This document shows positions 7,173 to 16,369 of a stretch of DNA of 64,000 nt, in pieces. Position numbers and translations under genes: made by a program. How positions within the stretch are numbered: position 1 is the stretch's first letter; every line of letters begins with the position of its first letter. Location of the stretch: assembly GCF_027483985.1 (NCBI RefSeq), contig NZ_JAIXTJ010000056.1, forward strand, positions 1-64,000. The letters are read 5' to 3'. The stretch is from Flavobacterium sp. Lineage in GTDB: Bacteria > Bacteroidota > Bacteroidia > Flavobacteriales > Flavobacteriaceae. The notes under the pieces are model-generated. The model saw nothing but the letters and a program-made list of their open reading frames with translations. It was not told the origin of the DNA and made no database searches.

Positions 7173-9197
7173 CTACTCTTTTACTGGAAAGAAAAAAGCC
7201 ATCGGCCGTTCTTTAAAATAACTCCAAATTGCCTTATTTAAAAGTGTTAATTCAGAAATTGGAATATTCCTAGAACGAAACGCCAATCCTAACGAAAGTA
7301 AAAAACTAACAATAAAATTCATAAAACCAATAATTCCAATTCCGAAAATAGACCAAAAAATTGTCCAACCATCTACAAAAAACTTTTGTCCATACAAACC
7401 CAACGCAAAATTTCCGCTCGCAAAAGTGATGTGCCTAATATCTAAATTAAGTCCGAAAAACAATCCTAATGAAGCCGTGCTTCCTAAAAAAACACCAAAC
7501 CAACCGTTAGAAACAACGCCAGCCCAATTTCTTTCAAACCAATTTGCAATATTCTTAGTACGCTCTTCACCAAAACTTAATTTCAAAAAAGGATGTTCTT
7601 GAATTCTGTAGTATACATTATTGTGCTTATTTTTATTAGAAACATTACCAGAAATAATTCCAGATAGAAAAAGAAAAACTCCTGCAATGGCTGCGTGCAA
7701 TATGGCAGCAGAATGTACTGGACTCAAATCATTTAACAATTTAGAAGATTTCTCGAAAGCTAAGTTAACCTCAAAACTAACGTCTACTAACCAAATAATT
7801 AAAAGTGCAACCGGAAAAGCTATCAAAACATTGCCAACAAAAGCAATGAATTGCGATCGAAATAATCGTGCAAATAAATGGGCAAAAGAACTGTGCTTGT
7901 TCTCATACTTATGTCTTTTCTTCATTCCCAAATCTAATGCTGTAGTTATCGTTGCCGCAGTCATTGCAGGTTGCTTAGTTGCAAGCGTAAAGCCTAATAA
8001 ATAGATAGCTATAAACCCAAAAGAATAATTAAGACTGTATAAAACTGCGTGGCCAAAATCACTCGTTTCAACTTTAGAAAATAATAATTTAATCACACAC
8101 AACAAACCCACAATGATTCCGCCACCAACTGCGGCTTTTAACATTGCGAAGTATTCTTTACTGGTTTCTGTGATATAATGTTCACCAGTTTTTGCTGTAT
8201 GTTGTGTTATTTCATAAGAAATAAGTTGTGTACTCTCGCCAATTAACTGACGAACATTGTTTTTATGGCAATTGTATTTAATCAATTTCAAAGCCAAATT
8301 AATGGTGTTTCCAACTTTTTCGGAAGGATTATTAACGGTAATTAAAGGCAGCAACACTTTAATTCGATGCAGTTGCTGTCTAATTTTTAACAAACTTTGA
8401 TTCACACGTAAGGAGATTCCAAATTTAGAACTGTTGTTGAAAGCTTTGTCGATGTACTCTTTGCATTGCGTATGTAAAACTAAAACTTGTTTATAATTTT
8501 CATTATCCGAAGAAATGAAATGATTTTCATTGGACTTTATTTGATTAAAAATAGCATATAATTCTTTTTCTAAAGCTACAAAAGGGCTTTCTAAATTACT
8601 AAACTCAGGTGTCATCATCAAGACCTCACTATCCATTGCGTGACCGCTCATTCGTTGAGAAAGCAATCCCATAGAACTGATTATTTCCATCAAAGGTGTA
8701 TCTTGTTCAGTGGAAGCATAAATATCAGAAAACGCCACCAATTCAAAAAACTCTTTAAGTTCATCCATTGGAATTTTATTGACCCAAATAGCATCTGAAC
8801 TTCTGTAAAAAACTTGATTTAGTATGTATTCTAACGTCTCTTTTTGTGGTTGATATGGTAAAATTTTAGCGAAGATTCTACTTTTTACTTCAAACATAAA
8901 ATCTGTGTTCTGAAGAATTCCTGTATCAGCAAGGAAATTAGTAAACTTTCTATTTTGCAAAATTGTAATTAAGTAATTTTTTAGAAAGTTTCTTTGAGCA
9001 TCATTAGCTTTTAGAAAATTTAATAGCTTAGAAATAGAAATAACATCAACATTTTTTGGGTTTTTAGGCCGAAATAGGTGCACTAAATCAACTAAAAAAT
9101 ATAAATCACTATCTGTTTGAGAAAAAACATGTGTTAAATTATTTTCAAATAATTCATCGATAGTGATTTGAGATTTTATTTTATGGCGTAAATTCAT
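7173..9197 (-). CDS. Gcr-like 'site-specific recombinase' family membrane protein
   Basis: A 674-residue protein of the family called site-specific recombinase (Gcr/SpecificRecomb). The N-terminal half is soluble and helical. The C-terminal half, from about residue 350, has seven or so membrane segments (for example GGGIIVGLLCVIKLLF, then GNVLIAFPVALLIIWLV). No integrase Tyr box or resolvase Ser motif is visible, so the recombinase name is historical and a membrane role is more likely. The ATG at 9197 lies 33 bp after a -7 box, and dinB follows 3 bp downstream. Confidence 0.75.
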   Translation of the reverse strand: MNLRHKIKSQITIDELFENNLTHVFSQTDSDLYFLVDLVHLFRPKNPKNVDVISISKLLNFLKANDAQRNFLKNYLITILQNRKFTNFLADTGILQNTDFMFEVKSRIFAKILPYQPQKETLEYILNQVFYRSSDAIWVNKIPMDELKEFFELVAFSDIYASTEQDTPLMEIISSMGLLSQRMSGHAMDSEVLMMTPEFSNLESPFVALEKELYAIFNQIKSNENHFISSDNENYKQVLVLHTQCKEYIDKAFNNSSKFGISLRVNQSLLKIRQQLHRIKVLLPLITVNNPSEKVGNTINLALKLIKYNCHKNNVRQLIGESTQLISYEITQHTAKTGEHYITETSKEYFAMLKAAVGGGIIVGLLCVIKLLFSKVETSDFGHAVLYSLNYSFGFIAIYLLGFTLATKQPAMTAATITTALDLGMKKRHKYENKHSSFAHLFARLFRSQFIAFVGNVLIAFPVALLIIWLVDVSFEVNLAFEKSSKLLNDLSPVHSAAILHAAIAGVFLFLSGIISGNVSNKNKHNNVYYRIQEHPFLKLSFGEERTKNIANWFERNWAGVVSNGWFGVFLGSTASLGLFFGLNLDIRHITFASGNFALGLYGQKFFVDGWTIFWSIFGIGIIGFMNFIVSFLLSLGLAFRSRNIPISELTLLNKAIWSYFKERPMAFFFPVKE

Positions 9198-9230
9198 AAC
9201 ATCCTATTTATTATTGTAAAAATACGATTT

Positions 9231-9238
9231 CAAAGTTA
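9231..9238 (-). promoter_or_regulatory. -7 box of the Gcr-like gene and dinB
   Basis: TAACTTTG on the minus strand fits TAnnTTTG, 33 bp before ATG 9197. Confidence 0.55.
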
Positions 9239-9287
9239 GAAATTCCTTAACTTGGTACTAAATTTACACTCAACGATTTTTTAAATA

Positions 9288-9755
9288 ATGATAGAAATAG
9301 AACGCAAGTATTTGGTAACTTCATTAGAGTTTTTAAACGAGTATACCACCAAAAATGAGATTGCTCAAGGCTATTTAAGTTCCGATCCACAACGTACTGT
9401 TAGAATAAGAATAAAAGGAACCAAAGGATACATTACCATCAAAGGTATTGGCAGCGATAGTGGCATTTCACGTTATGAATGGGAAAAAGAAATTGCATTA
9501 GAAGAAGCACAATCTCTTTTAAAATTATGCGAAAAAGGTGTGATAGAAAAAACACGTTATGAGGTAAAAACTGGAAATCACACCATAGAAATAGATGTTT
9601 TCTATGGAGAAAATGACGGATTAATTATAGCCGAAATTGAATTAGAAAATGAAAACGACACCATTTTGAAACCTAACTGGCTTGGAACAGAGGTAACTAA
9701 TAATGAACGATATTATAATTCGTACATCAGTCAAAATCCTTTTAAAAGTTGGTAA
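9288..9755 (+). CDS. CYTH domain protein
   Basis: A 155-residue single-domain protein of the CYTH (CyaB/thiamine triphosphatase) superfamily. The diagnostic ExExK is at Glu3, Glu5 and Lys7 (MIEIERKYLV), and later strands (RTVRIRIK, GYITIKG, IEIDVFYG, LIIAEIELE) supply the alternating charged residues that line the tunnel. Bacterial relatives hydrolyse inorganic triphosphate or, rarely, make cAMP. The exact substrate cannot be read here. It is a single gene divergent from the Gcr-like gene, and its stop abuts the rlpA-like stop. Confidence 0.88.
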   Translation: MIEIERKYLVTSLEFLNEYTTKNEIAQGYLSSDPQRTVRIRIKGTKGYITIKGIGSDSGISRYEWEKEIALEEAQSLLKLCEKGVIEKTRYEVKTGNHTIEIDVFYGENDGLIIAEIELENENDTILKPNWLGTEVTNNERYYNSYISQNPFKSW

Positions 9756-10247
9756 CTATTTTTGAAGTACTTCAATTGTAACAATTACAGAACCTGATCT
9801 TTTATTGTTTACAATATTCATAAAAGCTTTTTTAGATAAATCAATTTCTCTACCTCTAACAAATGGTCCTCTGTCAATCACTTCAACAATAACCGATTTT
9901 CCGTTAGATTCATTAGTAACTTTTAAAATTGTACCAAAAGGGAATTTTTTATGTGCCGCCGTTAGTTTAGAACTGTCATATTTTTTACCACTTGCCGTTT
10001 TTCTTCCGTTGAATTTATCGGCATAGTATGATGCATGTACTTTCTTTTTAAAAGGCTTGAACTTGCCTTTGTAAGCAACTGTAGTGTCAATATCAATTGT
10101 TTCAGCAACAATATTGTCTCTTTTAATTGAATCTGTTTTTAATCTTTTTAAATCTTTTGAAGTACCGTTTTGCGCTTTAAAAGATAAACTAGTAAAGAAC
10201 AAACTCAAACACAAAAGAAATATAAATAAGGGTGTCTTTTTTTTCAT
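9756..10247 (-). CDS. RlpA-like septal ring protein
   Basis: Exported double-psi beta-barrel protein, 163 residues. An N-terminal signal peptide (MKKKTPLFIFLLCLSLFFTSLSFKA) is followed by a linker and the RlpA core: HASYYADKFNGRKTASGKKY, AAHKKFPFGTILKVTN and VEVIDRGPFVRGREIDLS. RlpA proteins bind or cleave denuded peptidoglycan at division sites. The SPOR domain of E. coli RlpA is absent, as in many short family members. It converges with the CYTH gene without a gap. Confidence 0.88.
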   Translation of the reverse strand: MKKKTPLFIFLLCLSLFFTSLSFKAQNGTSKDLKRLKTDSIKRDNIVAETIDIDTTVAYKGKFKPFKKKVHASYYADKFNGRKTASGKKYDSSKLTAAHKKFPFGTILKVTNESNGKSVIVEVIDRGPFVRGREIDLSKKAFMNIVNNKRSGSVIVTIEVLQK

Positions 10248-10322
10248 AATATATTTTAAGACTTGTTTTCAAAAATGATACCAAATAACCAATATTGTCA
10301 GTAGAAGTAATTTGACAAAGCT

Positions 10323-10345
10323 AAAAAAAGTCCTTTTCAGGACTT
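10323..10345 (-). terminator. Terminator after the cytochrome-b-like gene
   Basis: AAGTCC (10328-10333) pairs with GGACTT (10340-10345). On the minus strand a run of seven T follows. Confidence 0.7.
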
Positions 10346-10354
10346 ATTTTTATA

Positions 10355-10786
10355 TTATAACCACAATCTCCATGGTATTCTTATTAGAATTAAAACCAAA
10401 CCTAAAGCATAGAATAAAGTTATTGATTTGAACTTAGCTTCATTGGTTGCTGCTTTTTTATGTTTAGACCATCCAATAGTAATTAAAGTAATTGCAATGA
10501 TATTGGTTAAAGGATGTTCTAACATTGTTAATCTTAGCTCTGCAATCTTCATTGCTCCTTCGGTTGAGAATGCTTTAAATCCAACATCTGAAAGAAAATA
10601 TAAAATCAATCCTACAACTAATTGTATGTGGGTAGCGATTAATGCAAAAAGTGAAATTTTTCTATCTTTTGCAGTAAATTCTTTTTTTGAAGTCATACCA
10701 ACTACAGCATTAAGAACTGCAACAACTAAAAGCAATAGTGCTAAATAAGCCCAACCAGAATGAAATTTTTGAATAAAATTATACAT
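10355..10786 (-). CDS. Four-helix membrane protein, cytochrome-b-like family
   Basis: A 143-residue inner-membrane protein with four hydrophobic helices (WAYLALLLLVVAVLNAVVG, LIATHIQLVVGLILYFL, IIAITLITIGW, LFYALGLVLILI). Relatives in Bacteroidota are often labelled cytochrome B. His9, His53 and His91 lie in or near helices and could bind haem, but this is inference. It is monocistronic, with a terminator on each side. It might instead be a small membrane protein without cofactor. Confidence 0.7.
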   Translation of the reverse strand: MYNFIQKFHSGWAYLALLLLVVAVLNAVVGMTSKKEFTAKDRKISLFALIATHIQLVVGLILYFLSDVGFKAFSTEGAMKIAELRLTMLEHPLTNIIAITLITIGWSKHKKAATNEAKFKSITLFYALGLVLILIRIPWRLWL

Positions 10787-10823
10787 AGTAATTTGATTTT
10801 TATTTTAACAAATATAGGAAAAG

Positions 10824-10859
10824 AAAAAAACTCTTTTACAATAAATGTAAAAGAGTTTT
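10824..10859 (-). terminator. Terminator after the TonB-dependent receptor gene
   Basis: CTCTTTTACA (10831-10840) pairs with TGTAAAAGAG (10846-10855), and the minus-strand T-run corresponds to the A-run 10824-10830. Confidence 0.8.
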
Positions 10860-10881
10860 TAAAATTATGAAAAAATTATAT

Positions 10882-13800
10882 TTAGTTGAATGTGTATCTT
10901 ACACCAACTTGCATCTGCCATCTTGAAGAGTTTAAACCTGAATCATCAATTTGGTTTTTAGTTGCATCAACATTTGGATTGAAACGGAATGTTGGTTGAC
11001 CATTAGCATTAACTGCAACGAAATCTAACAATTGTACTTGATCAAATGTAGCAAAGTAACGTTTTCCCCAGTCTTTATTTAACAAGTTTGTAAAGTTAAA
11101 TATATCTGCTGTTAATTCGAAAGTATGTTTTCTTTTTCCTGTGTAGAAAGAAATTTCTTGAGCAAATTTCATATCTACAACGTGGCTCCATTTTAATCTG
11201 TCACCATTTCTTTCAGCATAAGTACCTCTTCTTGAACTAAGGTATGAATCATTAGAAATGTAAGCATCTAAAGCAGCCCATTGTTGTGCAGCAGTTAAAT
11301 TTGTAACTGGATCATTTACTAAAATAATATCACTTTGTTTAGCTGGTACAAAAATCAACGCTGATTCAGAGAATGTATCTCTTAAAATGTTTCCGTTGTC
11401 ATTGTAAACATAACTAAATGGAGCACCTTCAGCACCTTCATAGTAGAAACCTAATCTTGTTTTGATATTTTTATTCCATTTGAAAGTGATAACACCATTA
11501 CTTAAAAGTCTTGTTCCTTGAGAGAAATCAGACATTGACACACCACTAATTTTATTTGAACCGTTTACTGTTTCAATGTTGTTCCATTGAGAACTGTTTT
11601 GAGATGATGTAGCATCAAATAATACAGTAGATCTACCGTAAGCATAAGTACCTTGTAAGTTTACATTAAATCTATTAGCAGTAAACAATTTAGAGATTGT
11701 TACAGAAGTATTGTAAGCTTCACCTGCACTTGTATTAGAAGCTAAGTAAATACCTTGATAAGTTGGATCAAGACGTGTAGTACTGTAACGAGGTCTTCTA
11801 TCTGGACCAGTTAAAAATTGAGTTGGTTCAGCTAAGTTTAAGTTTTCATAAGTAATAGCTGAAATATTATCATTATAAGTAATATCTGCAGAAACTGTAA
11901 AACCGTAAGGTAAACGTTGATCAACTGCTAAACTAGCTTTGAATACTTGTGGCAAACGGAAATCTTTAGAGAATAAATCAATATTTCCACCAAATTGACC
12001 TGGCGCTCCAACATTACCTGGAAGTGGTCCAACTGGATTTCCATTAGAAATTAACTGACTAGCAGTACTTGGATTTGGGTTGAATGATGGCATAGTTGGA
12101 TTAGTTGTACCATTGATATCAATCGCTCCTTGAGTAACACCATTATTGTTGTAAGTTCCACCTGGCCATACTAACGGAAGTCTTGAAGTAAAAATACCTA
12201 AACCACCACTAATTTGTGTTTTCTTATTTCCTTTAAGATCGTAATTAAATCCTAATCTTGGAGAAATATGTGCGTAATTGTCGATTTTTTTACCAACTCT
12301 TGCACCTTGTAAATCTTTACCGTTAGCTGTTAAAATACCTACAGTTCTAGTATTAAAATCATTATTTGCTAATCCGTCTTCCCAAACTGGTACATCAACT
12401 CTGAAACCTAAAGATAATTTGAAATTATCAGTAAGACGCATTTCATCCTGAATGTATCCACCAAGTTGCATGATGTCAAATTCTGCAGCTCCAAGAGAAT
12501 TATCTCCTTCACCACCAACTAAAGAGTAACCTAAACGGAAACGATTTGGTTTAGCATTGTTTAAGAAATCTGCTAAACTATTATATCTGTAGTAACCGAA
12601 GTTTCTACCAAAGAATACGTTTTTAGAACTTGAAAATTCATTGTTTGTACCGATAGTGATGTTGTGCATTCCAGTATTGATTTGGAAATTATCAGTTATC
12701 GTTAATGTTTTTTGAAGTAATAAATTAGCAGTAGAAAACGCTTCTGAACCTAAGAAAATTGTTCCGCTACCATCTCTAATCTCAACTGCTGGAAATGATT
12801 TTCCAATAGGATTTCTATCATCGTTTACTGCAGTGTAACCAACTACTAAATTATTTGAAAATTTATTATTGAATCTACTATTTAATTCTAAACTTGTTGA
12901 ATTTGTAGTTGAAGTAAAATCTACACCACCATTAGAAAAGTTAATAGCTCTTGGAGATGAATTACTTGGAGATAAGTTCACTGCTTTTACATAACTGTGA
13001 CGTAAAGCAAGTTTGTGCTTGTCACTAATATTCCAGTCAATTTTAGCAATTAACTTATCACTAGTTAATTTTTGAAAACTGTTATTGTACTCACCAGCAT
13101 TATAACCGTAATTAGTATTTAAAAATGATACTAAAGTATTTAATTGTTGTGTAGCCAAAGCGCCACTGAAAGGATTACCACTAGCGATACCAATATTTCC
13201 AGTGTAATTATTGATATTAAATGGTTGTGGTGTTTCGTTATCTTGTCTTTCGTAGTTGATGAAATAAAATAACTTATCTTTAATTATTGCGCCACCAGCA
13301 CGAACTCCATAAGTTTTAGCTGAAAATTCAGCAAGTCTTTCTCTTGCAGCAGCACCAGCAAGATTAGCAGGAGTTTTTCCAGCTAATGTTTCATCTCTAT
13401 TGAAGAAATAAGCCGACCCTTCAAAATTATTTGTACCTGATTTTGTAGTTGCACTAATTGCACCACCAGCAAATCCAGAAATTTTAACATCAAATGGAGC
13501 AACACTCACTTGAAATTGATCAATAGCGTCAAGAGAAATTGGACTTACTCCTGTTTGCCCACCATTTGTTCCGTTTGCAGATAATCCAAAAACATCATTA
13601 TTAACTGCTCCATCAATATAAATCGCATTGTAACGGTTGTTTTGACCACCAATTGATATTACATCATCTCCACGCAATTGCGCTTGAGGAGTTAATCTAG
13701 CAAAATCTGCAATATTTCTAGAAAGTGAAGGCAAACCTTGAACTTTTTTAGAATCAATTACAGTTTGAGCTCCTGTTTTATTTGAATCAAAAACATTATC

Positions 13801-14175
13801 ACGTTTTGTTTGAAGAACAACTTCTTGTAAAACACTTGATTCAGAAGTTAATACTACATTAGTATTAAATGTTTCACCAAGAGCTAAATAGATATCATCT
13901 TGTGATTCTGATTTGTAGCCAACATACGTGAAAGTAACTTTGTAAGGTCCACCAGTTCTCATGTTAGAAATTCTGAAATATCCTTTCTCATCTGTTGATG
14001 CAGAATACTTTGTACCAGAAGGAGTGTGAACGGCTAAAACAGAAGCACCTGGCAAGGTACCATCCTTATCTTCAACCTTTCCCGACAAAGAGGAATTGGT
14101 ATTTCCTTGTGAAAAGCCCAATGATACTATAAACAATAGTACTATTGAAAAGCCCCATTTCTTAAAATTTTTCAT
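10882..14175 (-). CDS. TonB-dependent receptor, Oar-like, with carboxypeptidase-regulatory domain
   Basis: Outer-membrane transporter of about 1097 residues. Order: signal peptide (MKNFKKWGFSIVLLFIVSLGFSQ), a carboxypeptidase-regulatory-like beta-sandwich (SLSGKVEDKDGTLPGASV to about residue 115), a plug domain (SIGGQNNRYNAIYIDGAVNN), then a large beta-barrel ending in VGVRYTFN, an aromatic outer-membrane signal. The layout matches Oar/OmpA-related TonB receptors. It is not a SusC, because no SusD gene follows. The substrate is unknown. ATG 14175 is chosen over ATG 14202 because the signal peptide begins there. It stands alone with a terminator downstream. Confidence 0.9.
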   Translation of the reverse strand: MKNFKKWGFSIVLLFIVSLGFSQGNTNSSLSGKVEDKDGTLPGASVLAVHTPSGTKYSASTDEKGYFRISNMRTGGPYKVTFTYVGYKSESQDDIYLALGETFNTNVVLTSESSVLQEVVLQTKRDNVFDSNKTGAQTVIDSKKVQGLPSLSRNIADFARLTPQAQLRGDDVISIGGQNNRYNAIYIDGAVNNDVFGLSANGTNGGQTGVSPISLDAIDQFQVSVAPFDVKISGFAGGAISATTKSGTNNFEGSAYFFNRDETLAGKTPANLAGAAARERLAEFSAKTYGVRAGGAIIKDKLFYFINYERQDNETPQPFNINNYTGNIGIASGNPFSGALATQQLNTLVSFLNTNYGYNAGEYNNSFQKLTSDKLIAKIDWNISDKHKLALRHSYVKAVNLSPSNSSPRAINFSNGGVDFTSTTNSTSLELNSRFNNKFSNNLVVGYTAVNDDRNPIGKSFPAVEIRDGSGTIFLGSEAFSTANLLLQKTLTITDNFQINTGMHNITIGTNNEFSSSKNVFFGRNFGYYRYNSLADFLNNAKPNRFRLGYSLVGGEGDNSLGAAEFDIMQLGGYIQDEMRLTDNFKLSLGFRVDVPVWEDGLANNDFNTRTVGILTANGKDLQGARVGKKIDNYAHISPRLGFNYDLKGNKKTQISGGLGIFTSRLPLVWPGGTYNNNGVTQGAIDINGTTNPTMPSFNPNPSTASQLISNGNPVGPLPGNVGAPGQFGGNIDLFSKDFRLPQVFKASLAVDQRLPYGFTVSADITYNDNISAITYENLNLAEPTQFLTGPDRRPRYSTTRLDPTYQGIYLASNTSAGEAYNTSVTISKLFTANRFNVNLQGTYAYGRSTVLFDATSSQNSSQWNNIETVNGSNKISGVSMSDFSQGTRLLSNGVITFKWNKNIKTRLGFYYEGAEGAPFSYVYNDNGNILRDTFSESALIFVPAKQSDIILVNDPVTNLTAAQQWAALDAYISNDSYLSSRRGTYAERNGDRLKWSHVVDMKFAQEISFYTGKRKHTFELTADIFNFTNLLNKDWGKRYFATFDQVQLLDFVAVNANGQPTFRFNPNVDATKNQIDDSGLNSSRWQMQVGVRYTFN

Positions 14176-14331
14176 TTTTAATGTGTTTAGATTTCGGTGC
14201 AAAATTCCAATTTAAATAGCTCATATGTGTTAAGCCAATGTTAAGAAACTGAAAAATGTTGCGTTTTTCGCATTCAAATTTAACTATTGCCTAATTTTAT
14301 ATGAATTTATTGCTATTTTATGAATTTTAAT

Positions 14332-14362
14332 AAAAAAACCTCAATACTTATTGGCATTGAGG
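14332..14362 (-). terminator. Terminator after pgi
   Basis: CCTCAAT (14339-14345) pairs with ATTGAGG (14356-14362), followed on the minus strand by seven T. Confidence 0.75.
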
Positions 14363-14391
14363 CTTGAGTTTTACTTTATAAATTTTATAAA

Positions 14392-16044
14392 TTACTTATT
14401 ATCAAGGAAATATTTTAGTAAAAAAGTAGTTGAATTATCGTGCTCCTTAATTTTTTCACTTGTGATTTCATTTAAAATGGAGTTAGCCAACTGTTTTCCT
14501 AACTCAACACCCCATTGATCATAACTAAAAATATTCCAAATTATACCTTGAACAAAAATCTTGTGTTCATATAAAGCAATTAATGACCCTAAAGATTTAG
14601 GCGTTAACTTATTAATTAATAGTGTATTAGTTGGTTTGTTCCCTGAAAAAACTTTAAAAGGCAAGAGAAATGCTGCTTGCTCTTCTGATACACCTTGACT
14701 ATCAAATTCTGCTTTTACTTGCTCGGGTGATTTTCCGTTTAATAAAGCTTCTGTTTGTGCAAAGAAGTTTGACATTAGTTTATTATGATGATTAGTGTCA
14801 CCATATAAAGGCGTTACATATCCAATAAAATCAGTTGGAATTAACTTAGTTCCTTGATGGATTAACTGAAAAAACGCGTGTTGAGAATTGGTTCCAGGTT
14901 CGCCCCAAATAATTGTTCCTGTTTGATAATCGACAGGTTTGCCGTCACGACCAACACTTTTACCATTGCTTTCCATAATTCCTTGTTGTAGATATGGTGC
15001 TAACTTTTGTAAATATTGAGTATATGGAATCAGTGCTTCGCTTTCGGCACCAAAGAAATTATTATACCAAATGCTTAACAAAGCTAGTATTACAGGAATG
15101 TTTTTATCAAAGGATTCATTTTTAAAGTGCTCATCCATTTTATTAGCACCTTTTAATAAATCATTATAGTTTTCAAATCCAACAGCTAAGCTTATTGACA
15201 AACCAACCGCACTCCAAAGGGAAAAACGACCTCCAACCCAATCCCACATTGGAAAAACATTATTAGCATCGATTCCAAATGCTGTTACCTTTTGAATGTT
15301 TGTTGAAACTGCTACGAAATGTTTTGCCACATCATCTTGAGAAGTACCAAATTCACTGGATAAAAACCAACTTCTTATGGTCTCTGAATTGGTTAAGGTT
15401 TCTTGGGTTGTAAATGTTTTGGAAACAATAACAAAAAGAGTTGTTTCGGGATTTATTTTTTTTATAATTTCATTAACATGATCACCATCAACATTAGAAA
15501 CAAAATGCACGTTTAAGTGATTTTTATAAAATTGCAAAGCTTCAACTACCATTGCCGGTCCAAGATCAGAACCTCCAATTCCTATATTTACTATATCTGT
15601 AAATGGTTTTCCCGTGTAACCTTTTCTTTCTCCTGACACAATTTCATCCGTAAAGTTTTTGATTTTATTTTTAACTTCAAAAACTTCTGGCATTACATTT
15701 TTACCATCTACAAGAATCACATCATCTTCATTGGCACGCAATGCAGTATGTAACACAGCTCTATTTTCAGTTTGATTAATTATATCACCTGAAAAATATT
15801 TAGAAATAGCTTCTTGTAAATTAACTTCATTTGCTAATTCAAGTAATAAATCTATTGTTTCTTGATTGATATTGTTCTTAGAATAATCTACTAAAAAATC
15901 ATTCCAATGAATGTGAAATTTTTCAGCTCTTTTTTCGTCATTTTGAAACATTTCTTTAATAGAATTGTTTTCCATTTTAGAAAAATGATCTTGAAGTTGT
16001 TGCCAAGCTTTAGTATGAGTAGGATTAGTGTTCTGTAACGACAT
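14392..16044 (-). CDS. pgi: Glucose-6-phosphate isomerase
   Basis: Interconverts glucose 6-phosphate and fructose 6-phosphate. The 550 residues are typical of the long bacterial form. Visible hallmarks: the sugar-phosphate loop [37 protein letters not shown], the catalytic Glu in [14 protein letters not shown], and the C-terminal [14 protein letters not shown] signature with the catalytic Lys. A -7 box (minus strand, 16064-16071) lies 19 bp before the ATG. It is a single gene with its own terminator. Confidence 0.98.
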   Translation of the reverse strand: MSLQNTNPTHTKAWQQLQDHFSKMENNSIKEMFQNDEKRAEKFHIHWNDFLVDYSKNNINQETIDLLLELANEVNLQEAISKYFSGDIINQTENRAVLHTALRANEDDVILVDGKNVMPEVFEVKNKIKNFTDEIVSGERKGYTGKPFTDIVNIGIGGSDLGPAMVVEALQFYKNHLNVHFVSNVDGDHVNEIIKKINPETTLFVIVSKTFTTQETLTNSETIRSWFLSSEFGTSQDDVAKHFVAVSTNIQKVTAFGIDANNVFPMWDWVGGRFSLWSAVGLSISLAVGFENYNDLLKGANKMDEHFKNESFDKNIPVILALLSIWYNNFFGAESEALIPYTQYLQKLAPYLQQGIMESNGKSVGRDGKPVDYQTGTIIWGEPGTNSQHAFFQLIHQGTKLIPTDFIGYVTPLYGDTNHHNKLMSNFFAQTEALLNGKSPEQVKAEFDSQGVSEEQAAFLLPFKVFSGNKPTNTLLINKLTPKSLGSLIALYEHKIFVQGIIWNIFSYDQWGVELGKQLANSILNEITSEKIKEHDNSTTFLLKYFLDNK

Positions 16045-16063
16045 AGTTAATTATTTTGAGTCA

Positions 16064-16071
16064 CAAAATTA
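16064..16071 (-). promoter_or_regulatory. -7 box of pgi
   Basis: TAATTTTG on the minus strand fits TAnnTTTG, 19 bp before ATG 16044. Confidence 0.6.
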
Positions 16072-16335
16072 GATAAAAGATCGTAAAAACATTAAAGTGT
16101 GAGTAAATATATAGGTAGAAAGACAATGCAAACGTTGTAGTTGGATTTATAATTTAAAATCTTCTAAGAAAATTGATGAACATAACAATAAATTACAAAA
16201 GTTTTTGATTAGAACAGGTTCAAAATTTACAATTAAACGGAATAATATTTTTTCAAACTGACTACAAAATCTTTAATCACATTTAAAAAGCAATAAATAA
16301 ATACAGTTATTTAGAAACAATTAGACAACTCAAAA
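16072..16335. other. AT-rich intergenic stretch with no recognised feature
   Basis: About 260 bp between the pgi promoter and the terminator of the M23 peptidase gene. All six frames are broken by stops. I see no repeat, hairpin or RNA-gene structure in it. Confidence 0.5.
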
Positions 16336-16366
16336 AAACAAAAAAGCGACAATTATCTGTCGCTTT
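16336..16366 (-). terminator. Terminator of the DUF3108-kynA-M23 operon
   Basis: AAAGCGACA (16343-16351) pairs with TGTCGCTTT (16358-16366). The minus-strand T-rich tail is long. Confidence 0.8.
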
Positions 16367-16369
16367 AAT

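Noticed and set aside
7621..8004. Plus-strand open frame of 127 codons
   Set aside because: It runs antisense inside the Gcr-like gene and its composition mirrors the membrane segments on the other strand.
7173..9197. Mobile element suggested by the name site-specific recombinase
   Set aside because: No recombinase catalytic motif, no flanking repeats, and a membrane-protein pattern.
14176..14202. Upstream start for the TonB receptor
   Set aside because: The signal peptide begins at the ATG at 14175; nine extra residues in front would spoil it.
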